From WHTI01 sp046715095 (GTDB lineage Bacteria; Actinomycetota; CADDZG01; WHSQ01), in assembly GCA_046715095.1 (NCBI GenBank), contig JBKJZQ010000156.1, positions 1-5,193 of the forward strand: DNA of 5,193 nt, read 5' to 3'. This document shows positions 1 through 5,193 of this stretch, piece after piece; position 1 is the first letter of the stretch; each line of letters opens with the position of its first letter. Both the position numbers and the translations under genes were made by a program. The notes below the pieces were generated by a model. That model searched no databases, was not told where the DNA came from, and saw nothing but the letters and a program-made list of their open reading frames with translations.

Positions 1-395
1 CCGACGACTACCTCACCAAGCCCTTCTCCTACGTGGTTCTGCTTGCGCGTCTCCGCGCTCTGCTCCGCCGGGGAGTTCGCGAGCGTCCGGCCGTGTTGGA
101 GTCCGGCAGCCTCAGGCTCGATCCAGCCACCAGGCGATGCTGGCGCTCCGAGACGGAGGTCAAGCTGACCGCTCGGGAAGTGTCTTTACTCGAGTTCCTC
201 CTGCGCCATGAGAACGAGGTCGTGTCCAAGAGAGAGATCCTCGACCACGTGTGGGACTACGAGTTCGAAGGCAGCCCCAACATCGTTGAGGTGTACGTCA
301 AGCATCTACGGAGCAAGATCGACCGCCCTTTCGGACTGGAGACCATCCACACCGTTCGAGGTTCCGGCTACCGGCTGGCAAGCGATGGCGACTAA
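1..395 (+). CDS. OmpR/PhoB-family response regulator, C-terminal part (5' end outside window)
   Basis: DNA-binding response regulator of a two-component system, acting in the cytoplasm as a phosphorylation-controlled transcription factor. The first full codon is at base 3 and 130 residues are visible. Residues 1-8 (DDYLTKPF) are the end of the receiver domain with its conserved switch lysine (K6). A short linker follows. A winged-helix domain spans about 32-126, with the usual order: beta strands (LESGSLRLD), LTAREVSLLEFLL, the EILDHVW helix, recognition helix SPNIVEVYVKHLRSKI (91-106) and the wing IHTVRGSGYRL. The phosphoacceptor aspartate and the start codon lie upstream of the window. The stop (TAA, 393-395) is inside the first codons of the histidine kinase gene, so the pair is one operon. 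The wing and recognition helix look intact. TTCAG direct repeats at 1776-1799 are a plausible binding site (inference). The target and the exact regulator subfamily cannot be named from this sequence. Confidence 0.96.
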   Translation, partial: DDYLTKPFSYVVLLARLRALLRRGVRERPAVLESGSLRLDPATRRCWRSETEVKLTAREVSLLEFLLRHENEVVSKREILDHVWDYEFEGSPNIVEVYVKHLRSKIDRPFGLETIHTVRGSGYRLASDGD

Positions 396-1758
396 GCAGC
401 CCTCACCCGGGCGACCGTGGAGCCGTCTCGGCACGGTGAGGATGCGGACCACCACAGCCGCCGTCCTCGTCGTTGGATTGGCTCTGTTGATCGGAGCCAC
501 CGCGCTCGTGATGACACTCAGAAGCTCGCTGGAGCGCGACGTTGAGAAGGCGGCGCAGTTGCGCGCAGAAGACGTCGCCACCGCGCTCGAAGGAGGCACG
601 GACCCGAGCGGAGTCGCATTGGGCGACGGCGACGAGACTTTCGTTCAAATCATCGACGAGCGCGGTGAAGTCGTCGCCTCCAGTGTGATGGTCAGAGGGC
701 TGGGCCCGGTGGCTGATCTGCGGCCGGGCGACGGTCGCACGCTTTCGGGACTTCCCGGCGAAGACGATCCCTTCATAGTTGTCGCCAGAGGGGCAACGGG
801 ACAGAGTGAAGGGTTCACGGTTCTCGTCGGTCGTAGCCTGGAGCCGGTCGAGGACAGCAGTGCGATCGTTGCGAAGATCCTCCTCTTCGGCGTCCCGTTG
901 CTCCTTCTCGTGGTGGCGCTCACCACCTGGGGCGTGGTTGGGCGAGCTCTGCGATTCGTGGAGTCGATACGCACTCAGGTCGCCGAGATCTCGACCTCCC
1001 AGTTGCATCGCCGAGTACCGAATCCCCCCGGGGACGACGAGATCGCCCGGCTCGCCCGCACGATGAACGCCATGCTCGCCCGGCTAGAAGACGAACAGCA
1101 ACGCCAGCGTCGTTTCGTGTCCGATGCCTCCCACGAGTTGCGAAGTCCCGTAGCCACCATCCGCAACCTTACTGAGGTGGCGATCGCTCACCCCGGTCGT
1201 GCCGATCTCGAAGAGTTCTCCACCGCAGTGCTGGCAGAAGACATCCGTATCGAGAAACTGGTCGACGATCTGCTGATCCTCGCCCGGAGCGATGAGGGTC
1301 GCACCTCTCCAACTCGTCGCCCCGTCGATCTCGACGACGTGGTCCTCGAAGAGGCGAAGCGACTACGGGGGAGCACACGACTGGATATCGAAACGGGCGC
1401 CGTTTCGGGTGGGCGAACGATGGGTGACGTTTCGCAACTGCGGCGCGTCGTTCGCAACCTCGCGGACAACGCGGTGCAGCACGCAAACTCAGCGATCACC
1501 TTCAGCCTGAGCGAGGAGAAAGACTGGATCGTGATACGTGTCGAAGACGACGGGCCCGGGATCGCAGCAGAGGACCGAGAGGCGATCTTCCACCGCTTCG
1601 CTCGGTTGGACAACGCCCGTGATCGCGACCACGGCGGAGCCGGTCTGGGCCTCGCCATCGTCTACGAGAGCATCAAGGCTCACGGAGGAACGATCGAAGT
1701 CGGCGATGCCCTGTCCGGGGGGGCCCGCTTCGAGATCCGCCTTCCTCGCGCGGAGTAA
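385..1758 (+). CDS. Membrane sensor histidine kinase (HAMP-HisKA-HATPase_c)
   Basis: Sensor kinase partner of the preceding response regulator, 457 residues from ATG 385. It autophosphorylates on histidine and passes the phosphate to the regulator. Visible in order: a 20-residue basic cytoplasmic tail; TM1 about 23-45; an extracytoplasmic domain of ~115 residues (46-160) of no recognisable family; TM2 about 161-185; HAMP about 186-238; HisKA with H-box SHELRSP (phosphoacceptor H250); N-box NLADNAVQHA (358-367); G1 DDGPGI (388-393); F-box FHRFARLD (402-409); and G2 GGAGLGLAI (417-425). All catalytic motifs are intact. ATG 385 was chosen because it overlaps the regulator's TAA by 11 bases (ATGGCGACTAA), as expected for translational coupling. 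The same frame is open upstream to 208, but that part overlaps the regulator's winged helix. There is no strong Shine-Dalgarno sequence, and GTG 436 or ATG 442, just before TM1, remain alternatives. The architecture resembles MprB/CseC/BaeS-like kinases, but the stimulus is unknown. Confidence 0.95.
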   Translation: MATKQPSPGRPWSRLGTVRMRTTTAAVLVVGLALLIGATALVMTLRSSLERDVEKAAQLRAEDVATALEGGTDPSGVALGDGDETFVQIIDERGEVVASSVMVRGLGPVADLRPGDGRTLSGLPGEDDPFIVVARGATGQSEGFTVLVGRSLEPVEDSSAIVAKILLFGVPLLLLVVALTTWGVVGRALRFVESIRTQVAEISTSQLHRRVPNPPGDDEIARLARTMNAMLARLEDEQQRQRRFVSDASHELRSPVATIRNLTEVAIAHPGRADLEEFSTAVLAEDIRIEKLVDDLLILARSDEGRTSPTRRPVDLDDVVLEEAKRLRGSTRLDIETGAVSGGRTMGDVSQLRRVVRNLADNAVQHANSAITFSLSEEKDWIVIRVEDDGPGIAAEDREAIFHRFARLDNARDRDHGGAGLGLAIVYESIKAHGGTIEVGDALSGGARFEIRLPRAE

Positions 1759-1775
1759 GCCTCGGGCACAACTTC

Positions 1776-1816
1776 TTCAGGGTTTCAGGGTCCCTTCAGC
1801 TGGCCACGCGTAGCCT
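1776..1816 (+). promoter_or_regulatory. OmpR-type direct-repeat operator with -10 box
   Basis: Three TTCAG words lie on the + strand at 1776-1780, 1784-1788 and 1795-1799. The last two are exactly 11 bases apart, giving units TTCAGGGTCCC and TTCAGCTGGCC. Tandem sites of about 11 bp are the known binding pattern of PhoB/OmpR-family dimers. A TAGCCT hexamer (1811-1816, fits TANNNT) follows the second unit by 5 bases, which puts the repeats where a -35 box would be. That is the geometry of an activator-dependent promoter. It begins 18 bases after the kinase stop codon. The inferred transcription start is near 1823. Binding by the adjacent regulator is inference. Confidence 0.55.
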
Positions 1817-1822
1817 GAGATC

Positions 1823-1925
1823 TACGGTAGAGGGCGACAGCGAGTCGGCCGATAACGACGACTCCAGCGAGTAGACATCGGACGGTGTTACCGCGACCCT
1901 GCCCCACAACGGCAGGGTCGCTTCG
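1823..1925 (+). ncRNA. Candidate small RNA (about 100 nt) between orphan promoter and terminator hairpin
   Basis: The promoter at 1776-1816 has no downstream protein gene before the hairpin at 1893-1921, so a transcript from about 1823 to 1925 would be a stand-alone RNA. It contains a possible 5' stem-loop (GAGTCG 1842-1847 with CGACTC 1859-1864, 11-nt loop) and would end in the 11-bp hairpin. No family of known RNA is recognised. One frame across it, ending in TAG at 1876-1878, reads acidic residues (VEGDSESADNDDSSE), but it has no ATG, GTG or TTG start after the promoter. Alternatives are a leader or remnant left after loss of a regulated gene, or no transcript at all. The ends are estimates from promoter and hairpin geometry. 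Confidence 0.3.
1893..1921 (+). terminator. 11-bp perfect stem-loop, probable intrinsic terminator
   Basis: GCGACCCTGCC (1893-1903) pairs perfectly with GGCAGGGTCGC (1911-1921) around a 7-nt loop, CCACAAC. The stem is GC-rich and stable. It is followed by TTCGCG rather than a run of T, as is common for terminator-like hairpins in GC-rich actinobacteria. It lies 134 bases after the kinase stop and 65 bases before the acetyltransferase start, so it can end transcription of the two-component operon and of any transcript from the 1776-1816 promoter. Confidence 0.65.
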
Positions 1926-1944
1926 CGTCAGACATGTTGTTCTC

Positions 1945-1965
1945 GCGTTCCTTCGAGAGGAACGC
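1945..1965. promoter_or_regulatory. 21-bp dyad near the -35 region of the acetyltransferase gene
   Basis: Perfect 8-bp inverted arms GCGTTCCT (1945-1952) and AGGAACGC (1958-1965) flank the 5-base centre TCGAG. The -10 box TATGAT at 1975-1980 places the expected -35 at about 1952-1957, inside the dyad. A dimeric repressor bound here would block RNA polymerase. No good -35 match is visible. Alternatively it is a second terminator hairpin, weakly followed by TGTTGACCTT. Operator and terminator roles cannot be separated by reading alone. Confidence 0.45.
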
Positions 1966-1974
1966 TGTTGACCT

Positions 1975-1980
1975 TATGAT
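1975..1980 (+). promoter_or_regulatory. -10 box TATGAT for leaderless acetyltransferase transcript
   Basis: TATGAT differs from the TATAAT consensus at one position and ends 6 bases before ATG 1987. The transcription start expected about 7 bases after a -10 box coincides with the start codon, so the mRNA would have no leader or Shine-Dalgarno sequence. Leaderless mRNAs are common in actinobacteria. Confidence 0.6.
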
Positions 1981-1986
1981 CGCCCG

Positions 1987-2601
1987 ATGAAAGGACCTAC
2001 TTTGATCGGTGAGCGCGTGCGGCTCGAGCCGATATCCCTCGACTCGGTCGAAGCGCTCGTCGCCGCGGCAGCGGAGAACGGCGCCACGTTCGCCTACGCC
2101 CTCGCTCCTCCGGAGGTCGAGGGGATGACGAGGTACGTCGAAGCCGCATTGCAAGAACAGGCCGAGGGCCTCTCGGTTCCCTTGGTCATCGTCGATCCGT
2201 CGCGCGGGAAAGTCATCGGCAGCACGCGCTACATGGACATCGTCTACTGGGATCGGCCGGGCGTTCCCAGCGCGGTAGAGATCGGAAGCACGTGGTTGGC
2301 CGCATCGGCGCAACGGACCGGCATCAACACCGAGATGAAGCTCCTGATGCTCGCCCACGCGTTCGAAACCTGGGAGGTCCACCGGGTGACCCTCAAGACG
2401 GACGCCCGCAACGAACGATCGAGGACGGCGATGGAACGGGTCGGCTGCCGTTTCGAAGGTGTCCGGCGAGCCCACATGCCGGCGCTCGACGGCGGGATCC
2501 GCGACACTGCCTACTACTCGATCCTCGCGTCCGAGTGGCCGGCGGTGAAGGAGCATCTCGGCGCCTTGATCGACGCTTACCCGCCGCGAGCTCCACGTTA
2601 G
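1987..2601 (+). CDS. GNAT-family N-acetyltransferase, RimJ/RimL type
   Basis: Cytoplasmic enzyme of 204 residues that is expected to move an acetyl group from acetyl-CoA to an amine. The RimJ/RimL-like (Acetyltransf_3) pattern is complete. It starts with GERVRLEPISLDSVEAL (8-24), where the first strand and helix form. The central strands follow (VIGSTRYMDI, 76-85; AVEIGSTWL, 96-104), then the acetyl-CoA pyrophosphate loop SAQRTGIN with helix TEMKLLMLAHAFE (107-127). Next come VHRVTLKTDARNERSRTAMERVG (131-153), the typical N-x-x-S-x-x-A-x-x-x-x-G segment, and CRFEGVRRAHM. The length is normal for the family. ATG 1987 is supported by the TATGAT box 6 bases upstream. Relatives acetylate ribosomal protein N-termini, antibiotics or small metabolites; the substrate here cannot be deduced. 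The gene is probably monocistronic, with a terminator-like hairpin upstream and a possible operator dyad at 1945-1965. Confidence 0.9.
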   Translation: MKGPTLIGERVRLEPISLDSVEALVAAAAENGATFAYALAPPEVEGMTRYVEAALQEQAEGLSVPLVIVDPSRGKVIGSTRYMDIVYWDRPGVPSAVEIGSTWLAASAQRTGINTEMKLLMLAHAFETWEVHRVTLKTDARNERSRTAMERVGCRFEGVRRAHMPALDGGIRDTAYYSILASEWPAVKEHLGALIDAYPPRAPR

Positions 2602-2744
2602 GGACAGGGTACGAAGAGGATGTCTCCGAAGAGGTTGGAAGCGCCGAGCGTCGTTAGGGTGGAAGAGAACTCCGGATTTTCCAGGATTACGTAGACGCGT
2701 CCCATACAGGGGGGTCCATATATGACCGATACCTCATACAAGCC

Positions 2745-4874
2745 ATGGGAAAACGCGAGCGGTACACCGAGCACAAAACCGGGGGCACGAAGATGCACCT
2801 GGTTGTTCTTGCCCTCGCCGCTTGCCTCCTTCCGATCAGCATCGGGCTCGCCGCCATCCGACATGAGGACGCTAAGAGCACACTCGAGCACTCCCTCAGG
2901 CGCGAAGCAGACCGCGACGCGGACCTGATCTCGGCCTATTTCGAGCGAGCAAGTTCGGTCGTTCTTCTGCTGGCCAACAACCCAAGTTTCCGCGAGTTCT
3001 ATGAAGCTCCTGGATCGCTCGAGCACAAGATCCGGCAACAAGGGCCGCAGATCCATACTGCCAACGAGGCCCTCGCCTACGTCGAGACCCTGTATCCGAA
3101 CTCCATCGGCGAGGCATGCCTCATCGATGTCTCCGGGCAAGAGATCGCCCGCGTCGTCCGTGGCGAGATCGCTCGGCCAGATGACCTGTCGCCAGACGAA
3201 GATAGCAACCCGTTCTTCGATCCAACGATGTCCACACCACCCGGCGGCGTTCACCAGGCGCTCCCATATGTCTCTCCCGACACGGGCGAATGGGTCATCG
3301 CCAACGCCACGAAGTTGCCCACAACTGATGGACCCTCGCCCGGCCTGGTCCACTTCGAGGTCACGATCGAATCGTTCCGGCTCGCATTCTCCGGGGGCGA
3401 TGATCTGATCCAGGTGGTCGACCGCGCCACCGGCGCCATCATCATCGACAGCGAGCACCCGCAACGGATGGATGCTCCTCTCGGTCCCAACAACCCCGGT
3501 CGTGGAAACCCGTATGCCGACGGCGGTTTCGACGATCTGGTGGCACCGGGAGAGAGCGAGGGCGTGGGCGAGATCGATGGGCGACCAGTAGCCTTCCGCC
3601 AAGTGTCGCGACTGCCGGGCAACGCGAACGACTGGGTCGCGGTGGCGGCCTCGCAGGAACCCTTCGGAGCACTCGGTGGGGTCGGCGCGGCATCGGTAGC
3701 CTTCATCGTCTTCTCCATCATGTTGCTCCTGGTAGCTGCTTTCAACGTTCTCGTTTCGCAGCGGAACCTCATAGCGGCCACTACCGACAGCCTTACCGGG
3801 CTGGCCAACCGGAGACTCTTGATGTCCGATCTTTCCGAGGCCGCGAGCAAGGATGATCAGACCGTCCTGATCTTCTCCGATCTGGATGGGTTCAAGAATT
3901 ACAACGATTCATTCGGTCACCCCGCCGGCGACTCTCTGTTGTCCAGGTTGGCCGGTCGCCTCGGTGCCGCGGTAGGGAAACAGGGCCGCGCCTATCGTGT
4001 GGGAGGCGACGAGTTCTGTGTGCTCGCTTCGGTCCGTGACTCCGAAGAGTGCGGCCTCATCGTGTCGCGGGTCACCGAGGCAATGAGTGAAGACGGCCAA
4101 GGCTTCTCGATCGGCTGCTCGGCCGGATGGGTCCTGGTCCCCATGGAGACGTCCGATCCTGAGGAGGCATTGCGACTCGCCGACCAGAGGATGTACGTCG
4201 AGAAACAGTCGGGGAGAACATCAGCTGAAAGCCAAACGCGAGACGTGCTCCTCAGTGTCCTTTGCGAACGCAGCCAAGGACTCGGGGAGCACATAGCAAG
4301 CGTCTCGGAGCTTGCGGAACGAGTGAGCCGTGCCATGGGTCTCGAGGATGAGAAACTCGAACACGTACGCCGCGCGGCGGACCTTCACGATGTCGGCAAG
4401 ATCGCCATCCCGGACTCGATCCTTTTCAAGCCTGGACCTCTAGACGACTCCGAATGGGAGTACATGCACCGCCACACCATCATCGGCGAACGGATCCTGC
4501 TGTCGGCCCCATCACTCGAGCCCGTTGCCAAGCTCGTAAGGTCGAGTCACGAGCGCGTTGATGGGACTGGGTATCCCGACAACCTCTCGGGTGAAGACAT
4601 CCCTCTGGGAGCTCGCATCATCGCCGTGTGCGACGCCTTCGATGCGATGGTCGGCGATCGCCCCTACCGGGAACCCATGTCACCCGAACAGGCCATGGAA
4701 GAACTCAAGCGCTGCGCAGGCAGCCAGTTCGACCGCTCAGTGGTCGACGTGTTCGAGAAGGTCATCGCGACCGTCCCAACGGTCGCTCTCGGCCGGCGGA
4801 ACCGCCTCTCCAAGAATGGAGCGAGAGATGGCGCAGTCGTCGGCGGTGGCGAATACTCGGTCCCCGCTCCCTAA
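2745..4874 (+). CDS. Membrane dCache-like sensor with GGDEF and HD-GYP domains (cyclic-di-GMP turnover)
   Basis: Predicted bifunctional inner-membrane cyclic-di-GMP enzyme of 709 residues. Order: short basic tail; TM1 about 18-38; extracytoplasmic region 40-312 with dCache-like features (long first helix, VETLYPNSIGEACLIDVSG, then YVSPDTGEWVIANATKL); TM2 about 314-336; GGDEF domain about 345-490; HD-GYP about 500-675. The diguanylate cyclase site is intact: DLDGFKNYND (379-388, metal aspartate D379), GHPAGD (391-396) and GGDEF (420-424). The RxxD inhibitory site, expected five residues before GGDEF, is absent (GKQG, 411-414). The HD-GYP part has HDVGK (548-552), H577 and HERVDGTGYP (602-611), but the first His of canonical HHE is Ser601. 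ATG 2745 is the first start in this frame. ATG 2793, 8 bases after the start of a GGGGG run, is a real alternative that removes 16 residues and leaves TM1 intact. An AT-rich stretch (CATATATGAC, 2717-2726) could supply the -10, but no -35 is clear. The last ~30 residues look acquired (see findings). Confidence 0.93.
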   Translation: MGKRERYTEHKTGGTKMHLVVLALAACLLPISIGLAAIRHEDAKSTLEHSLRREADRDADLISAYFERASSVVLLLANNPSFREFYEAPGSLEHKIRQQGPQIHTANEALAYVETLYPNSIGEACLIDVSGQEIARVVRGEIARPDDLSPDEDSNPFFDPTMSTPPGGVHQALPYVSPDTGEWVIANATKLPTTDGPSPGLVHFEVTIESFRLAFSGGDDLIQVVDRATGAIIIDSEHPQRMDAPLGPNNPGRGNPYADGGFDDLVAPGESEGVGEIDGRPVAFRQVSRLPGNANDWVAVAASQEPFGALGGVGAASVAFIVFSIMLLLVAAFNVLVSQRNLIAATTDSLTGLANRRLLMSDLSEAASKDDQTVLIFSDLDGFKNYNDSFGHPAGDSLLSRLAGRLGAAVGKQGRAYRVGGDEFCVLASVRDSEECGLIVSRVTEAMSEDGQGFSIGCSAGWVLVPMETSDPEEALRLADQRMYVEKQSGRTSAESQTRDVLLSVLCERSQGLGEHIASVSELAERVSRAMGLEDEKLEHVRRAADLHDVGKIAIPDSILFKPGPLDDSEWEYMHRHTIIGERILLSAPSLEPVAKLVRSSHERVDGTGYPDNLSGEDIPLGARIIAVCDAFDAMVGDRPYREPMSPEQAMEELKRCAGSQFDRSVVDVFEKVIATVPTVALGRRNRLSKNGARDGAVVGGGEYSVPAP

Positions 4875-4976
4875 CCCGTTGAAGCGGTCGTTCGGGATCT
4901 GCGCCACGATCACCTGACCATCGTCCAGCTTGAGCAGCACCTTCGAGAGCCACCCGAGGTTGCTGACGCGCCAGCA
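4824..4976 (-). pseudogene. Remnant of PotA-like ABC transporter ATPase: TOBE domain only
   Basis: Read on the - strand, about 50 codons give a TOBE_2-like pattern: WRVSNLGWLSKVLLKLDDG, then QVIVAQIPNDR, GLGSGDRVF and ATADDCAI. This matches the C-terminal small-ligand domain of spermidine/putrescine-type (PotA) importer ATPases: a strand, LDDG turn, V.V.VP, GD+V, and a closing D/E-D-x-x-hydrophobic end. Codons are strongly G/C-ending, like a real gene. No Walker or signature-motif nucleotide-binding domain is present, because the DNA upstream on this strand is the DUF983 gene. The frame stays open to 4737, running antisense into the GGDEF/HD-GYP gene. An ATG at 5027 exists but overlaps the DUF983 start, and the residues just after it do not look like TOBE. 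The call is by motif reading only. A chance open antisense frame is the alternative. Confidence 0.45.
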
Positions 4977-5012
4977 CCGCTCGCATGCGACGGAATTTAC
5001 GCGACGTGCCGC

Positions 5013-5018
5013 TAGGAT
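5013..5018 (+). promoter_or_regulatory. -10 box TAGGAT for leaderless DUF983 transcript
   Basis: TAGGAT fits TANNNT and ends 7 bases before ATG 5026, so the predicted transcription start falls on or next to the start codon. No convincing -35 is seen 17 bases upstream (ACGGAA at 4990-4995). The arrangement copies that of the acetyltransferase gene. Confidence 0.5.
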
Positions 5019-5025
5019 CGTGGGC

Positions 5026-5193
5026 ATGCAGAAACCGAGCCTGACCGGGGCGATCGGGCGCGGCCTCGGGCGGCGCTGTCCCGTGTGTGGCCACAGAGGA
5101 ATCTTCCGTAGCTGGGGGGAGCTGACCGACGCCTGTCCGAACTGCGCCTACGGCTTCGTGCGCGAGGAGGGCTATTGGGTCGGGGCTCTCATC
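5026..5193 (+). CDS. DUF983 family zinc-ribbon membrane protein, N-terminal part
   Basis: The first 56 residues of a protein cut off by the window end. They contain a four-cysteine zinc ribbon: CPVCG (C18, C21) and CPNC (C37, C40). Around these are features typical of DUF983: a basic start (GAIGRGLGRRCPVCGHRGIF), a W/L-x-L-x-D/E stretch before the second knuckle (SWGELTDACPNC), and the motif FVREEGYWVGALI that leads into the first membrane helix. DUF983 proteins usually have a zinc ribbon followed by two TM helices; their function is not established. ATG 5026 was chosen because TAGGAT lies 7 bases upstream and the zinc ribbon starts at the usual distance from the N-terminus. No Shine-Dalgarno sequence is present, as expected for a leaderless mRNA. 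The gene is on the same strand as its neighbours, but it has its own promoter. Confidence 0.85.
   Translation, partial: MQKPSLTGAIGRGLGRRCPVCGHRGIFRSWGELTDACPNCAYGFVREEGYWVGALI

Noticed and set aside
208..384. 59-codon N-terminal extension of the histidine kinase in the same frame.
   Set aside because: It overlaps the winged helix of the response regulator in another frame and has no membrane or domain features. ATG 385 at the overlap with the regulator's stop is the natural start.
1814..1878. Short acidic reading (ending GDSESADNDDSSE and TAG) after the TTCAG promoter, a possible small peptide.
   Set aside because: It lacks an ATG, GTG or TTG start in frame after the promoter and has no ribosome binding site. 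It is better left as untranslated sequence.
1888..2556. 222-codon - strand frame antisense to the acetyltransferase gene.
   Set aside because: It shows no recognisable domain and is rich in Arg/Asp/His as expected for a GC-rich antisense frame. The + strand reading is a well-formed GNAT protein.
2722..2928. 68-codon + strand frame starting at an ATG after an AT-rich stretch before the GGDEF/HD-GYP gene.
   Set aside because: It runs out of frame into that gene's TM1 and sensor codons, has no domain or ribosome binding site, and reads as a shadow.
2598..3602. 334-codon open frame on the - strand whose C-terminus contains SNLFGDIL, a string like that in isopropylmalate/isocitrate dehydrogenases.
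   Set aside because: Most of it is antisense to the sensor domain of the GGDEF/HD-GYP protein, whose + strand reading has clear domains. The flanking residues do not follow the dehydrogenase pattern. The matching bases are two copies of CGAAGAGG 15 bases apart (2612-2619 and 2627-2634), so chance similarity is more likely than a leuB remnant.
4737..5027. Treating the TOBE fragment as a functional 96-residue - strand gene with ATG at 5027.
   Set aside because: The ATG lies within the DUF983 start palindrome (GCATGC), the first ~17 residues come from the DUF983 promoter region, and the C-terminal ~28 residues are antisense to the HD-GYP gene. A remnant is more likely than a gene.

Overview
This is a GC-rich window of about 5.2 kb with G/C-ending codons. 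It most likely comes from an actinobacterium. Acidimicrobiia or a related uncultured lineage is my guess, based on codon use, two genes that look leaderless (a TANNNT -10 box 6-7 bases before the ATG), an OmpR-type direct-repeat operator, and the domain types present. Nothing in the sequence fixes the lineage. All confident genes lie on the + strand.

Layout. (1) Bases 1-395 are the 3' end of an OmpR/PhoB-family response regulator. It overlaps by 11 bases a complete membrane-bound sensor histidine kinase (385-1758), so the two form a translationally coupled two-component system. (2) Bases 1759-1986 have no protein gene but are dense in signals. TTCAG direct repeats with 11-base spacing sit upstream of a TAGCCT -10 box. 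An unassigned stretch of about 70 bases follows, then an 11-bp perfect terminator-like hairpin, then a 21-bp dyad just upstream of a TATGAT -10 box that serves the next gene. Between promoter and hairpin there is room for a roughly 100-nt RNA, possibly controlled by the adjacent response regulator. (3) Bases 1987-2601 encode a RimJ/RimL-type GNAT acetyltransferase with an apparently leaderless start. (4) Bases 2745-4874 encode a two-TM protein with a dCache-like extracytoplasmic sensor, a GGDEF domain and an HD-GYP domain. It is a candidate c-di-GMP synthase/phosphodiesterase. (5) Bases 4875-5025 and the end of the preceding gene carry, on the - strand, what looks like the orphaned TOBE domain of a PotA-like ABC transporter ATPase. 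(6) From 5026 to the window edge runs the N-terminus of a DUF983 zinc-ribbon protein, again apparently leaderless.

Working together: the kinase and regulator form one signalling unit whose probable operator lies just downstream of them. The GGDEF/HD-GYP protein is a separate, self-contained membrane sensor for cyclic-di-GMP. Nothing in the sequence ties the acetyltransferase or DUF983 protein to either. The most unusual points are the orphan promoter-hairpin unit after the kinase and the signs of recombination at the 3' end of the GGDEF/HD-GYP gene. There, the last ~30 residues are encoded antisense to the ABC-transporter remnant. I see no insertion sequence, CRISPR array, tRNA or rRNA.
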